NCBI RefSeq assembly: GCF_023243045.1
Contig: NZ_JALKFX010000035.1
Span: forward strand, 1 to 57,494
Length of the DNA stretch: 57,494 bases
Origin: Frankia sp. AgB32
GTDB taxonomy: Bacteria; Actinomycetota; Actinomycetes; Frankiales; Frankiaceae
Direction of reading: 5' to 3'
Shown here: one piece after another, positions 25,613-35,639 of the stretch
Numbering within the stretch: position 1 is the stretch's first letter
Layout: each line of letters opens with the position of its first letter
Translations under genes and position numbers: made by a program
Notes under the pieces: model-generated
The model's input: the letters and a program-made list of their open reading frames with translations, nothing else
Databases searched by the model: none
Told to the model about the DNA's origin: nothing

Positions 25613-26479
25613 GTGACGACAGCTCAGCCGGGAAGTGGACCGACCGTGCGTCGGATCCTCCTCGGCTCCCAGCTACGTCGACTACGCGAGGAGAAGGGCA
25701 TCACCCGGGAGACCGCGGGTTACCACATCCGCGCCTCGGAGTCGAAGATCAGCCGGATGGAGCTGGGGCGGGTCAGCTTCAAAGAGCGTGATGTAGCAGA
25801 CCTTCTGACCTTCTATCAGGTCACGGAGGAAGGTGAGCGGGCACCTTTGCTGGCGCTCGTCCGGGAAGCGAACACCGCCGGCTGGTGGCAGAACTTCAAT
25901 GATGTCCTGCCCACCTGGTTCCAGCCATACGTCGGGCTGGAGGAGTCGGCTCAACTAATCCGGACCTACGAGGTGCAGTTCATTCCAGGACTGCTCCAGT
26001 CCGAGGAGTATGCCCGGGCGATCATCACGCAGGGTGGCAGCGGACTGTCGTCCGAGACCATCGAGCGACGCGTCAGCGTCCGGATCAATCGGCAGAAGCT
26101 GCTGTACCGCGCCAACGCTCCGCGACTGTGGGTAGTCGTCGATGAGGCTGCTCTGCGTCGTCCGATCGGCGGGCCGAAGGTGATGCGCGCGCAGATCGAG
26201 CATCTGGTCGCCCTCTCCGAGATGCCCAATCTCACCCTCCAGGTGATGCCGTTCGCCTTCGGCGGCCACGCGGCGGAGGGCGGCGCGTTCACGATCCTGC
26301 GTTTTCCGGAGATGGACCTGCCCGACGTGGTCTACCTGGAGCAGCTCACGAGCTCGAGCTACCTCGACAAGCGCGAGGAGGTCGACCGCTACATGGAGGT
26401 CTACAACCGGCTCAGCGTGGACAGCACGACGCCGGCGGAGACCCCCGATCTCCTGCGGCGGATCGTCAACGAGCTGTAG
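25613..26479 (+). CDS. XRE-family regulator with DUF5753
   Basis: A 288-residue regulator. The GTG at 25613 has AGGGGG seven bases upstream and is preferred over ATG 25595. Residues about 14-65 form a Cro/C1-type helix-turn-helix (LGSQLRRLREEKGITRETAGYHI, SESKISRMELGRV). Residues about 85-280 are the DUF5753 region (WFQPYVGLEESAQLIRTYEVQFIPGLLQSEEYARAI, LWVVVDEAALRRPIGG). Such regulators pair with DUF397 proteins and affect development and secondary metabolism in actinomycetes. Its likely partner is the DUF397 gene at 23652-23888. Confidence 0.94.
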   Translation: MTTAQPGSGPTVRRILLGSQLRRLREEKGITRETAGYHIRASESKISRMELGRVSFKERDVADLLTFYQVTEEGERAPLLALVREANTAGWWQNFNDVLPTWFQPYVGLEESAQLIRTYEVQFIPGLLQSEEYARAIITQGGSGLSSETIERRVSVRINRQKLLYRANAPRLWVVVDEAALRRPIGGPKVMRAQIEHLVALSEMPNLTLQVMPFAFGGHAAEGGAFTILRFPEMDLPDVVYLEQLTSSSYLDKREEVDRYMEVYNRLSVDSTTPAETPDLLRRIVNEL

Positions 26480-26546
26480 GACCCGGGGCCGGTGTCGCCG
26501 GCCGATCATCCGGCGCGCGCCGGCCGCCGGGCACGACCGGCAGCAA

Positions 26547-26597
26547 CGATGGCCAGCTCAGGACGATGGCCAGCTCAGGACGATGGCCAGCTCAGTT
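26547..26597. repeat. Three 17-bp tandem copies at the end of the kinase gene
   Basis: CGATGGCCAGCTCAGGA is repeated at 26547, 26564 and 26581, the last copy diverging in its final bases. The kinase stop codon lies inside the array (26575-26577). Because 17 is not a multiple of three, adding or losing a copy would change the C-terminal end of the protein. Confidence 0.93.
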
Positions 26598-29187
26598 CGA
26601 GGCTCAGCAGACCGTCGTCGACCGCGAGGTCAACGCCGAGGCCCGGTTCGACTCCCTTCCCACTGTCGCTGCGGAGGGTCAGCGGCGGCGACTCCGGGGG
26701 CCAGGGCATGGTGACGAAGACGCTGCCGCCGTCCGGCGACCAGAGCACCGTGACGATCGCCCGGCCACCCGGTGCCGCGGCGAGCACCTCGCCGACCCGG
26801 TCGGCCAGCGCGGCACGGACCGCGCGTGGGGCGCACCGCAGGTCGCCGTCCCGCTGGACCTCCACGCCGACGCCCGCCCCAGCGGCATCCCCGAGTACCG
26901 CGTCCAGTTCGGCCAGCGCCGAGGAGGGCCCACCGCCGGTCAGCGCCCGGCGGATCGCCGCGGCCTGGCCGACGCACCGGCTGCGCACCGCGGGTGCGTT
27001 CGGATCCAGCCGTCCCTCGGCCACGCCGGCCAGCAGCGGCAGCACGTCCCGTTCGACGGTTCCCAGCCAGGCGACCCGCTCCCGGCGGATCATCGGCGTG
27101 GAGTCGGCGTGGGCGGCGAGTTCCGCCTCGGCGGCGAGCCGACGGGCCGTCGAGTCCGCCGTTCCGCGCAGCAGCGGGCCGAGCATCGCCGTGATGATCT
27201 GAACGACGCAGCATCCGTAGACGACCGAACCCAGCCGGGCAGTCACCAGGTCCTCACCGGTATGCCGGCCGAGCACGAGTCCGCCGAACAGCAGGACCGT
27301 CACCACCAGCGCCGCGGCCCACTCCCGCTTCGGTCGGGACGCGGTCACGAACGCCAGGAGCAGCGGGACGACCAGCAGCGGCCAGTCGACGATCCTTACG
27401 ATGTCCCCGCCGGTGGTGTTCGCGGTGGCGGCAATCGTGATCCCGAGTGTTGCGACCAGTAGCACGAGGGCCTCGCCGCGGGTCAGCGCGCCGCGGCGGA
27501 CCCGCGCCGCGGCCGCGGCGATCAACCCGGCCAACGCCAACCACAGCAGCCCCGCCACCGGGCGCACCCGTACCCACCCCAGGGTGGCGACCAGCGGCAC
27601 AATCATGATCACGAGCCAGGCTCCGGCCACGTTCCCGACCGCCCGGCGCAGCCCGGCGGCGTAGGCGGTGCCCAGATCGGCGGCGATGGCCGCGACACGG
27701 CGACGATCCGGGACGAATCCGCCGCGCATCCCGCCCGGTCCGACCCCGGAATCGCCCGCGCCACCAGCGCCGCGCCGCCGGCCCGTGGCGCCATCCCCGC
27801 CGCCGATGAGAAGGACCCCGACGCGGCGGCTGAGCGCGCTGATCCGGCCGCCGCGTCGGCCGGGTTCGGCCGCCCGCACGTCATCGGTGACTTCGGGGAC
27901 ACGCCACTGCAGCCGCACGGTCGTGCCGCACCCGGGCGCCGAGGTGACCGCCACCGTGCCCGCGACGTCCTCGATCCGGCCGACGACGGATCGTCTCAGG
28001 CCCAGCCGGTTCGGACTGGCCTGGTCCGGGTCGAATCCCCGGCCCGCGTCGGACACCTGGACGGTGACCACGCCGGGGCCACCGTCGATGTGGATCCGCG
28101 CGTGCTGGGTGCCGGCGTGCCGCTCGACGTTCGCGAGCGTCTCGCGGACGGCGCCGGCGAACGCGGTGACCACCACGGCGGGCAGTTCGACCGGCACCTC
28201 GCCGCGGCCGGCGACGCGCAGCCGGTTGTCCACGTCGACCCGCAGGCCGCGCCCGACCGCCTCGTCCGCGATCTCGGCGAGACGCTCGTCGATGGCCGGT
28301 CCGCCGGGCCCGTCCGGGTCCAACAGGTCCTGCACCGCGGCGAGGCTGCTGGCACAGCGGCGGCGGGCCAGCACGACGTCGCGTCCGCCGCCCCAGGCGA
28401 TCCCGGTCAGCGTGTTGAGCACCGTGTCATGGATGATCCGCTCGCGTTCCCGCCGGTCACGGGCGACGGCGAGCACGACCGCCTCGCCGCGGTAGCGGGC
28501 CTCCACGTTCGCCCATCGCCGGTCCGCGACCTGGGCGGCCTCCCGCAGTCGCCCGATCGACAGCCCCAGCAGCCCAGGCGCGAGCACCAGGAGTGCGGCC
28601 TGGACGACCGCCTGCGGGAAGTGTCCCCAACCGCCGACGAGCGCACCGGCGCCGAGCAGCAGCACCAGGGGCCCGGCGGCAGCCGCCGGAAACGCCCAGA
28701 TGACCGCCACCGCACCGTTGACCGCGGCGAGGAAGACGAAGTTGCCGCTGTCGCCCAGTGACTCGGGCGGCAGCCAGCGGTCCGCGGTCAGGAGGAGAAC
28801 CAGCGCGATCGCGGCGCTCGCCGCCGCCAGCGGGCGCCCGACGCCGCGCCGCCGGGCCACCGCGCAGAACACCACGTCCCAGGCGACGGTCGTCACGGCG
28901 GCGACCGTCGCCGCCGGCTGGCCGTCGTACCAGTGCCACAGCAGGAGGTAGCCGACGCTCAGCACGATGGCAACGGCGTGCAGCGCGATGAGCACGCCGG
29001 CCATCACCCGCGCGAGCGCCCGGTGGGCCCGACCGAGCTCGGCCGACGCCCGTCCGAGTTCCAGCGCGGCGGCGCCGAACGCGGTGTCCGTCACAGCCGG
29101 ACCGAGGGACCCGGCGGCGGCGCCCGGCGCCAGGCACCGGGATGCGGTTTCGTCCACCGTCAGTTCGCTCGCACGCACACCGCTCAC
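26575..29187 (-). CDS. Tandem sensor-kinase-like protein (two membrane and ATPase modules)
   Basis: About 870 residues from the GTG at 29187; a GTG at 29178 is equally possible, as ribosome sites are weak. Module one has several membrane helices (residues about 60-215). A DesK/LuxR-type H-box with HDTVLNTLTG follows near residue 250. The ATPase domain carries ETLANVERHAG near 350 and DAGRGFDPD near 380. A Gly/Arg linker leads to module two: another five or six membrane helices (about 500-660) and a second dimerisation/ATPase-like region with no clear His or ATP-lid motifs. The second half thus looks like a decayed copy. No response regulator is adjacent, so it is an orphan. The signal is unknown. 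Confidence 0.85.
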   Translation of the reverse strand: MSGVRASELTVDETASRCLAPGAAAGSLGPAVTDTAFGAAALELGRASAELGRAHRALARVMAGVLIALHAVAIVLSVGYLLLWHWYDGQPAATVAAVTTVAWDVVFCAVARRRGVGRPLAAASAAIALVLLLTADRWLPPESLGDSGNFVFLAAVNGAVAVIWAFPAAAAGPLVLLLGAGALVGGWGHFPQAVVQAALLVLAPGLLGLSIGRLREAAQVADRRWANVEARYRGEAVVLAVARDRRERERIIHDTVLNTLTGIAWGGGRDVVLARRRCASSLAAVQDLLDPDGPGGPAIDERLAEIADEAVGRGLRVDVDNRLRVAGRGEVPVELPAVVVTAFAGAVRETLANVERHAGTQHARIHIDGGPGVVTVQVSDAGRGFDPDQASPNRLGLRRSVVGRIEDVAGTVAVTSAPGCGTTVRLQWRVPEVTDDVRAAEPGRRGGRISALSRRVGVLLIGGGDGATGRRRGAGGAGDSGVGPGGMRGGFVPDRRRVAAIAADLGTAYAAGLRRAVGNVAGAWLVIMIVPLVATLGWVRVRPVAGLLWLALAGLIAAAAARVRRGALTRGEALVLLVATLGITIAATANTTGGDIVRIVDWPLLVVPLLLAFVTASRPKREWAAALVVTVLLFGGLVLGRHTGEDLVTARLGSVVYGCCVVQIITAMLGPLLRGTADSTARRLAAEAELAAHADSTPMIRRERVAWLGTVERDVLPLLAGVAEGRLDPNAPAVRSRCVGQAAAIRRALTGGGPSSALAELDAVLGDAAGAGVGVEVQRDGDLRCAPRAVRAALADRVGEVLAAAPGGRAIVTVLWSPDGGSVFVTMPWPPESPPLTLRSDSGKGVEPGLGVDLAVDDGLLSLELSWPSS

Positions 29188-29455
29188 CCGAGGGCGGCCG
29201 AACTGCGCATAGTCACGTGAGTATCGCCACGTTCCGTAACTTCCAGGCGGGAGTGCGTCGCTCCCGGTGAACTGGAGGCAGGGTACCGGCCTGCCGCCGA
29301 CGGTGGGCGACAAAGGGCGCAACGAGGGCCTGGCGGGCAGATCGGTACGGGCCGGCGCACGGCATGGCGGGCGGCGCCCGGGTGGTGGGCGACGCTCGCC
29401 GGGCGGACCCGCGTCGCCGGTGTCCTAGGCTGGAGGGTGTGTGGAAGGACAGCGC

Positions 29456-32400
29456 GTGAGCTCTCGGCCGTCCACGTCGCCACCTGACTCCCCCGCCGCG
29501 CAACCGGCGCCGGACCCGCCGACGCCCGCCACCGGCCACAGCGGTGCTCCGCCGCAGGCCGCCAGCCCTCGGACCAACCGCCGGCGCAGAGAAGGCCCGC
29601 GCTCCGCCGAGGGTCGGCCCGCCGACGGAGAGCAGGCAGCCGACGGGCAGAAAGCCCCGGACCGGGAGAAGGCCGCAGGCGGGGAAAAGGCCGCGGGCGG
29701 TGCGCCGCCCGCGTCTGACGGCGCCGAGGACGCTGGCGAGCAGCGGGCGGTACGGATCGGTGAACTGACCGCGCTGCTGGCGGAGCTGGCGCCCCGTGAC
29801 GCGCACCGCCTGGGCCGGCGCCTCGCCGACAGCCGGCGCACCCGGGAGCCCGCGGCCCGCCAGCGCGCCCTGCGGGCGATCGCGGCCGATGCCGACCGCG
29901 CGGCCGAACGGGTGCGGCGGCGGCAGGCCAGGGTGCCGGCGATCACCTATCCCGACGAGCTGCCGGTCGCGGGGCGCCGGGACGAGATCCTCGCCACGAT
30001 CCGCGACCACCAGGTCGTCATCGTCGCCGGCGAGACCGGTTCGGGGAAGACCACCCAGCTCCCGAAGATCTGCCTGGAACTCGGCCGCGGCGTGCGCGGG
30101 ATGATCGGACACACCCAGCCACGCCGGATCGCCGCGCGGACGGTCGCCGACCGCATCGCCGAGGAGCTGGGCACCCCGGCGCCGCAGACCGGCGGTGGCG
30201 TCGTCGGCTACCAGACCCGGTTCACCGACCAGGTCCACGACGACACTCTGGTCAAGCTCATGACCGACGGCATCCTGCTCGCCGAGATCTCCTCGGACCG
30301 GGCGCTGCGCCGCTACGACACCCTCATCATCGACGAGGCGCACGAGCGCAGCCTGAACATCGACTTCATCCTCGGCTACCTGCGGTCGCTGCTGCCGCGG
30401 CGCCCCGATCTGAAGGTCGTCATCACCTCGGCGACGATCGAGACGGCCCGGTTCTCGGCGCATTTCGGCGACGCCCCCGTCATCGAGGTCTCTGGCCGTA
30501 CCTTCCCGGTCGAGGTTCGCTACCGGCCGCTCGTCGCGAGCAACGACGACGAGGACGAGGACGTCGATGCCGACACCGACGCCGACACCGACGCCGACAC
30601 CGACACCGGCGGCGGCGGCAAGGCCGGTCGTGGTTCGGGCAGTGGCGAGGCTGGTCGGGGCGGCGGCAGCAGTGGTACGCAGGGTCGGCGTGGGCGGCGC
30701 GGTGAGGCCGAGCGGCGTGGGGGCGAACGCCGGGAGGTCGAGCGTGATCAGACGCAGGCGATCAGCGAGGCCGTCGACGAGCTGTGCGCCGAGGGGCCGG
30801 GCGACATCCTGGTGTTCCTCAGCGGCGAGCGGGAGATCCGCGACACCGCCGAGGCGCTTGCCCGCGAGCAGCGGCCGCACACCGAGATCGTGCCGCTCTA
30901 CGCGCGGCTGTCCGCGGGCGAGCAGCACCGGGTGTTCGAACCGCACACCGGCCGGCGGGTGGTGCTGGCGACCAACGTCGCCGAGACCTCGCTGACCGTC
31001 CCCGGCATCCGCTACGTCGTCGACCCGGGCACCGCGCGCATCTCCCGGTACAGCCACCGGACGAAGGTGCAGCGGCTGCCGATCGAACCGGTCTCGCAGG
31101 CGTCGGCGAACCAGCGCAAGGGCCGCTGCGGTCGTACCTCCGACGGCATCTGCATCCGGCTGTACAGCGAGGCGGACTTCACCGGCCGCCCGGAGTTCAC
31201 CGACCCGGAGATCCTGCGGACGAACCTCGCGTCGGTGCTGCTGCGGATGGCCGACCTGGGGCTCGGCGAGGTCGCCGACTTCGGTTTCCTCGACCCGCCC
31301 GACCCCCGCCAGATCAACGATGGCGAACTCCTGCTCACCGAGCTGGGCGCGTTCGACTTCGACACCGTCACCCCGGAGCCGGCCGGCGACGGTGCGCCGA
31401 CGGGGCGGGGGCGGCAACCCACCGGCGGGCGGCGGCTCAGCTCGATCGGGCGGCGCCTCGCGCAGATCCCGGTGGACCCGCGGCTGGCCCGGATGGTGCT
31501 CGCCGGGGACGAGCAGGGCTGCCTGCGGGAGGTGCTCGTCATCGCGTCCGCCCTGGCCATCCAGGACCCACGGGACCGGCCGGTGGAACACCAGCAGGCC
31601 GCCGACGAGCGCCACGCCCGGTTCGCCGATCCGACGTCGGACTTCCTCGCCTACCTGAATCTGTGGAACTACCTGCGCGATGCCCGCGGGGAGCTGTCCG
31701 CCAACCAGTTCCGGCGGATGTGTCGCACCGAGTTCCTCAACTACCTGCGGGTACGGGAGTGGCAGGACGTCCACGGCCAGCTGATGGCCGTCGCCCGCGG
31801 TCTCAAGCTCGCTCTCGGCGACGCGGACGGCCCGGCAGCCGACCCGCACACGGTGCACCGGGCGCTGCTCACCGGCCTGCTCTCGCACCTCGGCCGCTTC
31901 GACACCGAACGGCGGGAGTATTCCGGGGCGCGCGGCGGCCGGTTCGCGCTGTGGCCCGGGTCGGCGCTGGCGCGGCGCGGCGCGCGGGCCGCCGAGGCCG
32001 CGGCCGTGGCGGCGGCGGACCCGGCGAACCGCCAGGCTGGCGGCGAGGACGCCCCGAAGCAGCGGCCGTCCGGCCCGCCGCCCTGGGTGATGGCCGCCGA
32101 GCTCGTCGAGACCTCGCGGCTGTGGGGGCGCACCGCCGCGCGCGTCGACCCGGACTGGATCGAGCCGTTGGCCGGGCACCTGGTGCACCGCGCCTACAGC
32201 GAGCCGCGCTGGTCCCGCCGGCAGGGCGCGGTGCTCGCCGACGAGCGGGTGACGCTGTTCGGGCTGCCGATCGTCGTCGGCCGCCCCGTGCAGTACAGCC
32301 GGATCGATCCGGCGCTGTGCCGGGAGCTGTTCCTGCGCCACGCCCTCGTGGAGGGTGACTGGCAGACCCGCCACGAGTTCTTCCACCACAACCAGCGGCT

Positions 32401-33988
32401 ACTCGCCGACGCCGAGGAACTGGAGCACCGGGCGCGGCGCCGCGACATCGTCGTCGACGACGAGACGCTGTTCGCCTTCTACGACGAGCGGGTACCCGCC
32501 GACATCGTCTCCGTGCGCCATTTCGACGCCTGGTGGCGCCGGGCCCGCCCGGAGAACGCCAAGCTGCTGGACTTCACCCCGTCCCTGCTGGTGTCCGCCG
32601 GTGCCGGCGGGGTCACCGAGGCCGACTATCCCGACGCCTGGCAGGTGGGCGCGCTGGCGTTGCCGCTGACCTACCAGTTCGAGCCCGGCGCGGCCGCCGA
32701 CGGCGTGACCGTCCACATCCCGCTCGCCGTGCTCAACCAGGTCGACGCCGACGGCTTCGAGTGGCAGGTCCCCGGGCTGCGCGAGGAGCTGGTCACGGCG
32801 CTGATCCGGGGGCTGCCGAAGGCGGTGCGGCGCAGCTTCGTGCCGGCGCCGAACTACGCCCGCACGGTGCTGGGGACGATCTCCCCCGGCGGCGCGCCGC
32901 TGCTGGTCGCCGTCGAGAACGAACTACGCCGGATGGGCGGGCCGGCGATGCCGCGCGATGCGCTCACCCTGACGGGCGTCCCCGACCATCTGCGGATGAC
33001 CTTCCGGGTCGAGGGGACCCGCGGCGAGGTGCTCGCCGAGGGCAAGGACCTGGCCGCGATCAAGCAGCGGCTGCAGCCGAAGACCCGGGCCGCCGTCGCC
33101 GCCGCGGCCGACGGCGTGGAACGTCGCGGACTGCGCGCCTGGGACGGCCTCGGCACCCTGCCGAAGGTCGTCGAGCTGCGCCGCGGTGGGCATGTCGTGC
33201 GCGGTTTCCCGACGCTGGTCGACGAGGGCGACACCGTCGCGGTGCGCGCCGTCGACACCGAGGCGGAACAGCGCCGGCTCATGTGGGCCGGCACCCGCCG
33301 GCTGGTGCTGCTCGGGGTGCCCTCGCCGATCCGCGGCCTCAACGGCCGACTGTCCAACGCGGCGAAACTCGCCCTGAGCCACAACCCGCACCGCGACGCC
33401 GCCGACCTGCTCGACGACTGCATCCGCGCGGCCGCCGACCAGCTGATCGCCGCCGCCGGCGGGCCGGCCTGGGACGGCGCGGCGTTCGAGGCTCTGCTGG
33501 CCGCGGTGCGAGCCGAGCTGCCCGAGGCGTCGTTCGCGGTGGTCCGCGAGGTCCAGCAGATCCTCGCCCTTGCCCACCCCGTCGAGGGAACGCTGCGGGA
33601 GCTACGCTCGCCGGCGCTCGCCGCGTCGGTCGCGGACGCCCGCGCCCACCTCGACGGGCTGATCCACCGCGGGTTCGTCACCGACACGGGCGCCGACCGG
33701 CTGGCCGACCTCGCGCGCTACCTCACCGCGCTGCAACGACGCCTGGAACGGCTGCCACGCGACCCGGCCCGGGACCGGATCAACACCGCGACGGTGGGTC
33801 GGGCCACCGAGGCGTACCGCGAGCTGCTCGCGACCGTCCCGGCTGGCCGGGAACCCGGCGAGGAGATCCGCCGCGTCCGCTGGATGATCGAGGAACTGCG
33901 GGTCAGCCTGTTCGCGCAGAACCTGCGCACCCCGTACCCGATCTCCGAGGAACGCGTCTACCGCGCCATCGACTCGCTGCTCGCCTGA
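29456..33988 (+). CDS. hrpA: HrpA-type DEAH-box RNA helicase
   Basis: An ATP-dependent 3'-5' RNA helicase of about 1,510 residues. The GTG at 29456 with GGAAGG upstream is preferred over the GTG at 29441. A disordered Pro/Ala/Lys N-terminus (about 110 residues) is followed by GETGSGKTT near residue 192, DEAHERS near 292, SATIE near 325, ATNVAETS near 504 and QRKGRCGR near 551. The helicase-associated and OB-type regions come next, then the large DUF3418-type C-terminus found in bacterial HrpA. Residues about 362-430 are an Asp/Thr, Gly/Ser then Arg-rich insert between the two RecA domains, unusual for the family. HrpA acts on stalled or colliding ribosomes in Escherichia coli. Confidence 0.96.
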   Translation: MSSRPSTSPPDSPAAQPAPDPPTPATGHSGAPPQAASPRTNRRRREGPRSAEGRPADGEQAADGQKAPDREKAAGGEKAAGGAPPASDGAEDAGEQRAVRIGELTALLAELAPRDAHRLGRRLADSRRTREPAARQRALRAIAADADRAAERVRRRQARVPAITYPDELPVAGRRDEILATIRDHQVVIVAGETGSGKTTQLPKICLELGRGVRGMIGHTQPRRIAARTVADRIAEELGTPAPQTGGGVVGYQTRFTDQVHDDTLVKLMTDGILLAEISSDRALRRYDTLIIDEAHERSLNIDFILGYLRSLLPRRPDLKVVITSATIETARFSAHFGDAPVIEVSGRTFPVEVRYRPLVASNDDEDEDVDADTDADTDADTDTGGGGKAGRGSGSGEAGRGGGSSGTQGRRGRRGEAERRGGERREVERDQTQAISEAVDELCAEGPGDILVFLSGEREIRDTAEALAREQRPHTEIVPLYARLSAGEQHRVFEPHTGRRVVLATNVAETSLTVPGIRYVVDPGTARISRYSHRTKVQRLPIEPVSQASANQRKGRCGRTSDGICIRLYSEADFTGRPEFTDPEILRTNLASVLLRMADLGLGEVADFGFLDPPDPRQINDGELLLTELGAFDFDTVTPEPAGDGAPTGRGRQPTGGRRLSSIGRRLAQIPVDPRLARMVLAGDEQGCLREVLVIASALAIQDPRDRPVEHQQAADERHARFADPTSDFLAYLNLWNYLRDARGELSANQFRRMCRTEFLNYLRVREWQDVHGQLMAVARGLKLALGDADGPAADPHTVHRALLTGLLSHLGRFDTERREYSGARGGRFALWPGSALARRGARAAEAAAVAAADPANRQAGGEDAPKQRPSGPPPWVMAAELVETSRLWGRTAARVDPDWIEPLAGHLVHRAYSEPRWSRRQGAVLADERVTLFGLPIVVGRPVQYSRIDPALCRELFLRHALVEGDWQTRHEFFHHNQRLLADAEELEHRARRRDIVVDDETLFAFYDERVPADIVSVRHFDAWWRRARPENAKLLDFTPSLLVSAGAGGVTEADYPDAWQVGALALPLTYQFEPGAAADGVTVHIPLAVLNQVDADGFEWQVPGLREELVTALIRGLPKAVRRSFVPAPNYARTVLGTISPGGAPLLVAVENELRRMGGPAMPRDALTLTGVPDHLRMTFRVEGTRGEVLAEGKDLAAIKQRLQPKTRAAVAAAADGVERRGLRAWDGLGTLPKVVELRRGGHVVRGFPTLVDEGDTVAVRAVDTEAEQRRLMWAGTRRLVLLGVPSPIRGLNGRLSNAAKLALSHNPHRDAADLLDDCIRAAADQLIAAAGGPAWDGAAFEALLAAVRAELPEASFAVVREVQQILALAHPVEGTLRELRSPALAASVADARAHLDGLIHRGFVTDTGADRLADLARYLTALQRRLERLPRDPARDRINTATVGRATEAYRELLATVPAGREPGEEIRRVRWMIEELRVSLFAQNLRTPYPISEERVYRAIDSLLA

Positions 33989-34094
33989 GCGCACGCCGCC
34001 CGCCGGGCGCCGCCGACTGCCGACTCCCGGTGGCTATGGAGCGCAGCCTCCCGGTGGCTACGGAGCGCAGCGCCCTGCGCCGGGTCCGGGCGCT

Positions 34095-34148
34095 TGTGGG
34101 TCCTTCTGGGCGATAATCCGGACGCGAGCCCAACCAGAGGGACCCACA
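34095..34148. terminator. 15-bp hairpin between convergent hrpA and esterase genes
   Basis: TGTGGGTCCTTCTGG at 34095-34109 pairs with CCAGAGGGACCCACA at 34134-34148 (14 standard pairs and one G-T), with a 24-base loop. Its position between convergent genes suggests a two-way terminator. Parts of it resemble the hairpin at 40164-40190. Just upstream, at 34029-34071, is a two-copy near-repeat of CCCGGTGGCTAYGGAGCGCAGC. Confidence 0.7.
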
Positions 34149-34253
34149 TGGTCTCTCTCCCACGCACCGTTCGGCGAATCCGTCGCCCTGGGTGACTGGC
34201 GAGCCGTCAGGCTCCGGCCGCGGCGCCCACGTCCATCGCGCGGGCGAGCGCCC

Positions 34254-35639
34254 TCAGGGCAGGTCATCTGTGGCGGCGGGGGTGCCGACGGACTCCTGCA
34301 CGGCCGCGGCCGCCGCGGGACTGGCAGCCCCGACGGCGGCCGGAGCCGTCCCGGCGGCGAGCGCCGCCCCCGAGGTCGGTGTTGTCCCGGAGGGCTCCGC
34401 CTCCGGCCCCGAAACGGGCGTCGCCCCTGCAACGGGTCCGGCCACGGACGCGGTGGTCGCCACGGAGGCGACGGAGGTCGCCCGGGAGGCGGGGACGGAG
34501 AAGTCCCAGAGGGCTCCGACGCCCCACCAGGGCCAGGTGTGGCCGCCTTCCCAGAGGGTGTGGCGGATATCGGAGCCGGGCGCGAAGTGGGTCGCCTCGG
34601 TCTCGCCGTCGGGCAGGTTCATCGACAGGTAGTCCGACCAGCCGCCGCGCCACGGGACGGTCGCGTCCGCGGTGCCGTGGATGTGCAGCATCCGCACGGG
34701 CACGGTCGGGCAGGAGACCAGCGCCTGGCCGCCGACCATCCCGACGGCCGCGACGAGGTCCGGGGCGTCGCACGCGATCCGGGCGGCCAGCATCCCCCCG
34801 TTGGAGAAGCCCCAGACGTACACCCGGTCCCGGTCGACGGGGGTGTAGCGGGCGACGTCGGCGACGATCTGGCGGACGTAGGCCACGTCGTCGGTGGCGG
34901 CGCCGCCGCAGCAGCCGCCGGCGTTCCACGCCTCGTGCACGCCGATCCCGTAGGCGACCGCGAAGCCGTGCCCGTCGGCGAAGGCGTCCGCCCCGGTGGC
35001 CTGACGCAGGGTCTCGGCGGTGTTGCGCAGGCCGTGCAGCATGATCACCAGGGGGCGGGCGGTGCCCCGGAACTGCGGCGAGAGGCGCACCTCGGTGTGC
35101 AGTTCGTAGGTGCGCCCCGAAGGCAGCCGCAGGACGGGATCCGCGGCCGGGCTCGCCGCTGCGGCCCTGTCCGCGGGAACGGTCATCTCCGCGGGAGTAG
35201 GCGTGCCCGCGGGAGCCGTGGTGCCCGTAGGAGCCATGCTGCCCGCGGGAGCGGTCGTGCTCGGCGTCGCTGTGCCCGCTCCGACAGGGCCGATTCCGGC
35301 GCCGGTCACCTCCGCGCGATCAGTCTGCGTGGGTGAGCCTGGCGGGGACGGGACGGCGGTCCCGGGGGCGCCGGACGCGGTGCCGTCGCCGGTCGCCGTA
35401 GCGGCGAGGACCGACGCGGCGGAGACCGCTGCGGGGTTCGGCGACGCGGAGGACGTCGACGGCACGGCCGCCACGACGAGTCCCACCAGGGCAGTGACGG
35501 CCACGAGGGCGGCGATCGCCGGACCGCGCCGGAGGCGCCGGCGTGGCAGCTGCCCGAGCCGCAGCCGTCCCAGCACGGACAAAGGCCTCTCAACTCCCCG
35601 ACTCCAGCCGATCAGAGCGGTCATAGTAAACCGCTTCAC
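34254..35639 (-). CDS. LpqC/PHB-depolymerase-type secreted esterase
   Basis: A 461-residue alpha/beta hydrolase of the polyhydroxybutyrate depolymerase/feruloyl esterase type. The GTG at 35639 has AGGAG eight bases upstream. A positively charged N-terminus and a membrane helix (PAIAALVAVTALVGLVVAA, about 41-60) act as signal or anchor. A long Thr/Pro/Ala linker precedes the catalytic domain. The domain holds LVIMLHG, the nucleophile in GFSNGG near residue 280, the Asp in HGTADATVPW near 324 and the His in EGGHTWP near 364. The tail is again Ala/Thr/Pro-rich. It probably hydrolyses polyester or aromatic esters outside the cell; the substrate is not determinable. Confidence 0.9.
   Translation of the reverse strand: MKRFTMTALIGWSRGVERPLSVLGRLRLGQLPRRRLRRGPAIAALVAVTALVGLVVAAVPSTSSASPNPAAVSAASVLAATATGDGTASGAPGTAVPSPPGSPTQTDRAEVTGAGIGPVGAGTATPSTTAPAGSMAPTGTTAPAGTPTPAEMTVPADRAAAASPAADPVLRLPSGRTYELHTEVRLSPQFRGTARPLVIMLHGLRNTAETLRQATGADAFADGHGFAVAYGIGVHEAWNAGGCCGGAATDDVAYVRQIVADVARYTPVDRDRVYVWGFSNGGMLAARIACDAPDLVAAVGMVGGQALVSCPTVPVRMLHIHGTADATVPWRGGWSDYLSMNLPDGETEATHFAPGSDIRHTLWEGGHTWPWWGVGALWDFSVPASRATSVASVATTASVAGPVAGATPVSGPEAEPSGTTPTSGAALAAGTAPAAVGAASPAAAAAVQESVGTPAATDDLP

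Noticed and set aside
29213-32389. Open frame of 1,058 codons on the minus strand opposite hrpA
   Set aside because: It is the reverse shadow of hrpA. The plus strand carries all helicase motifs, and the minus product has no fold pattern.
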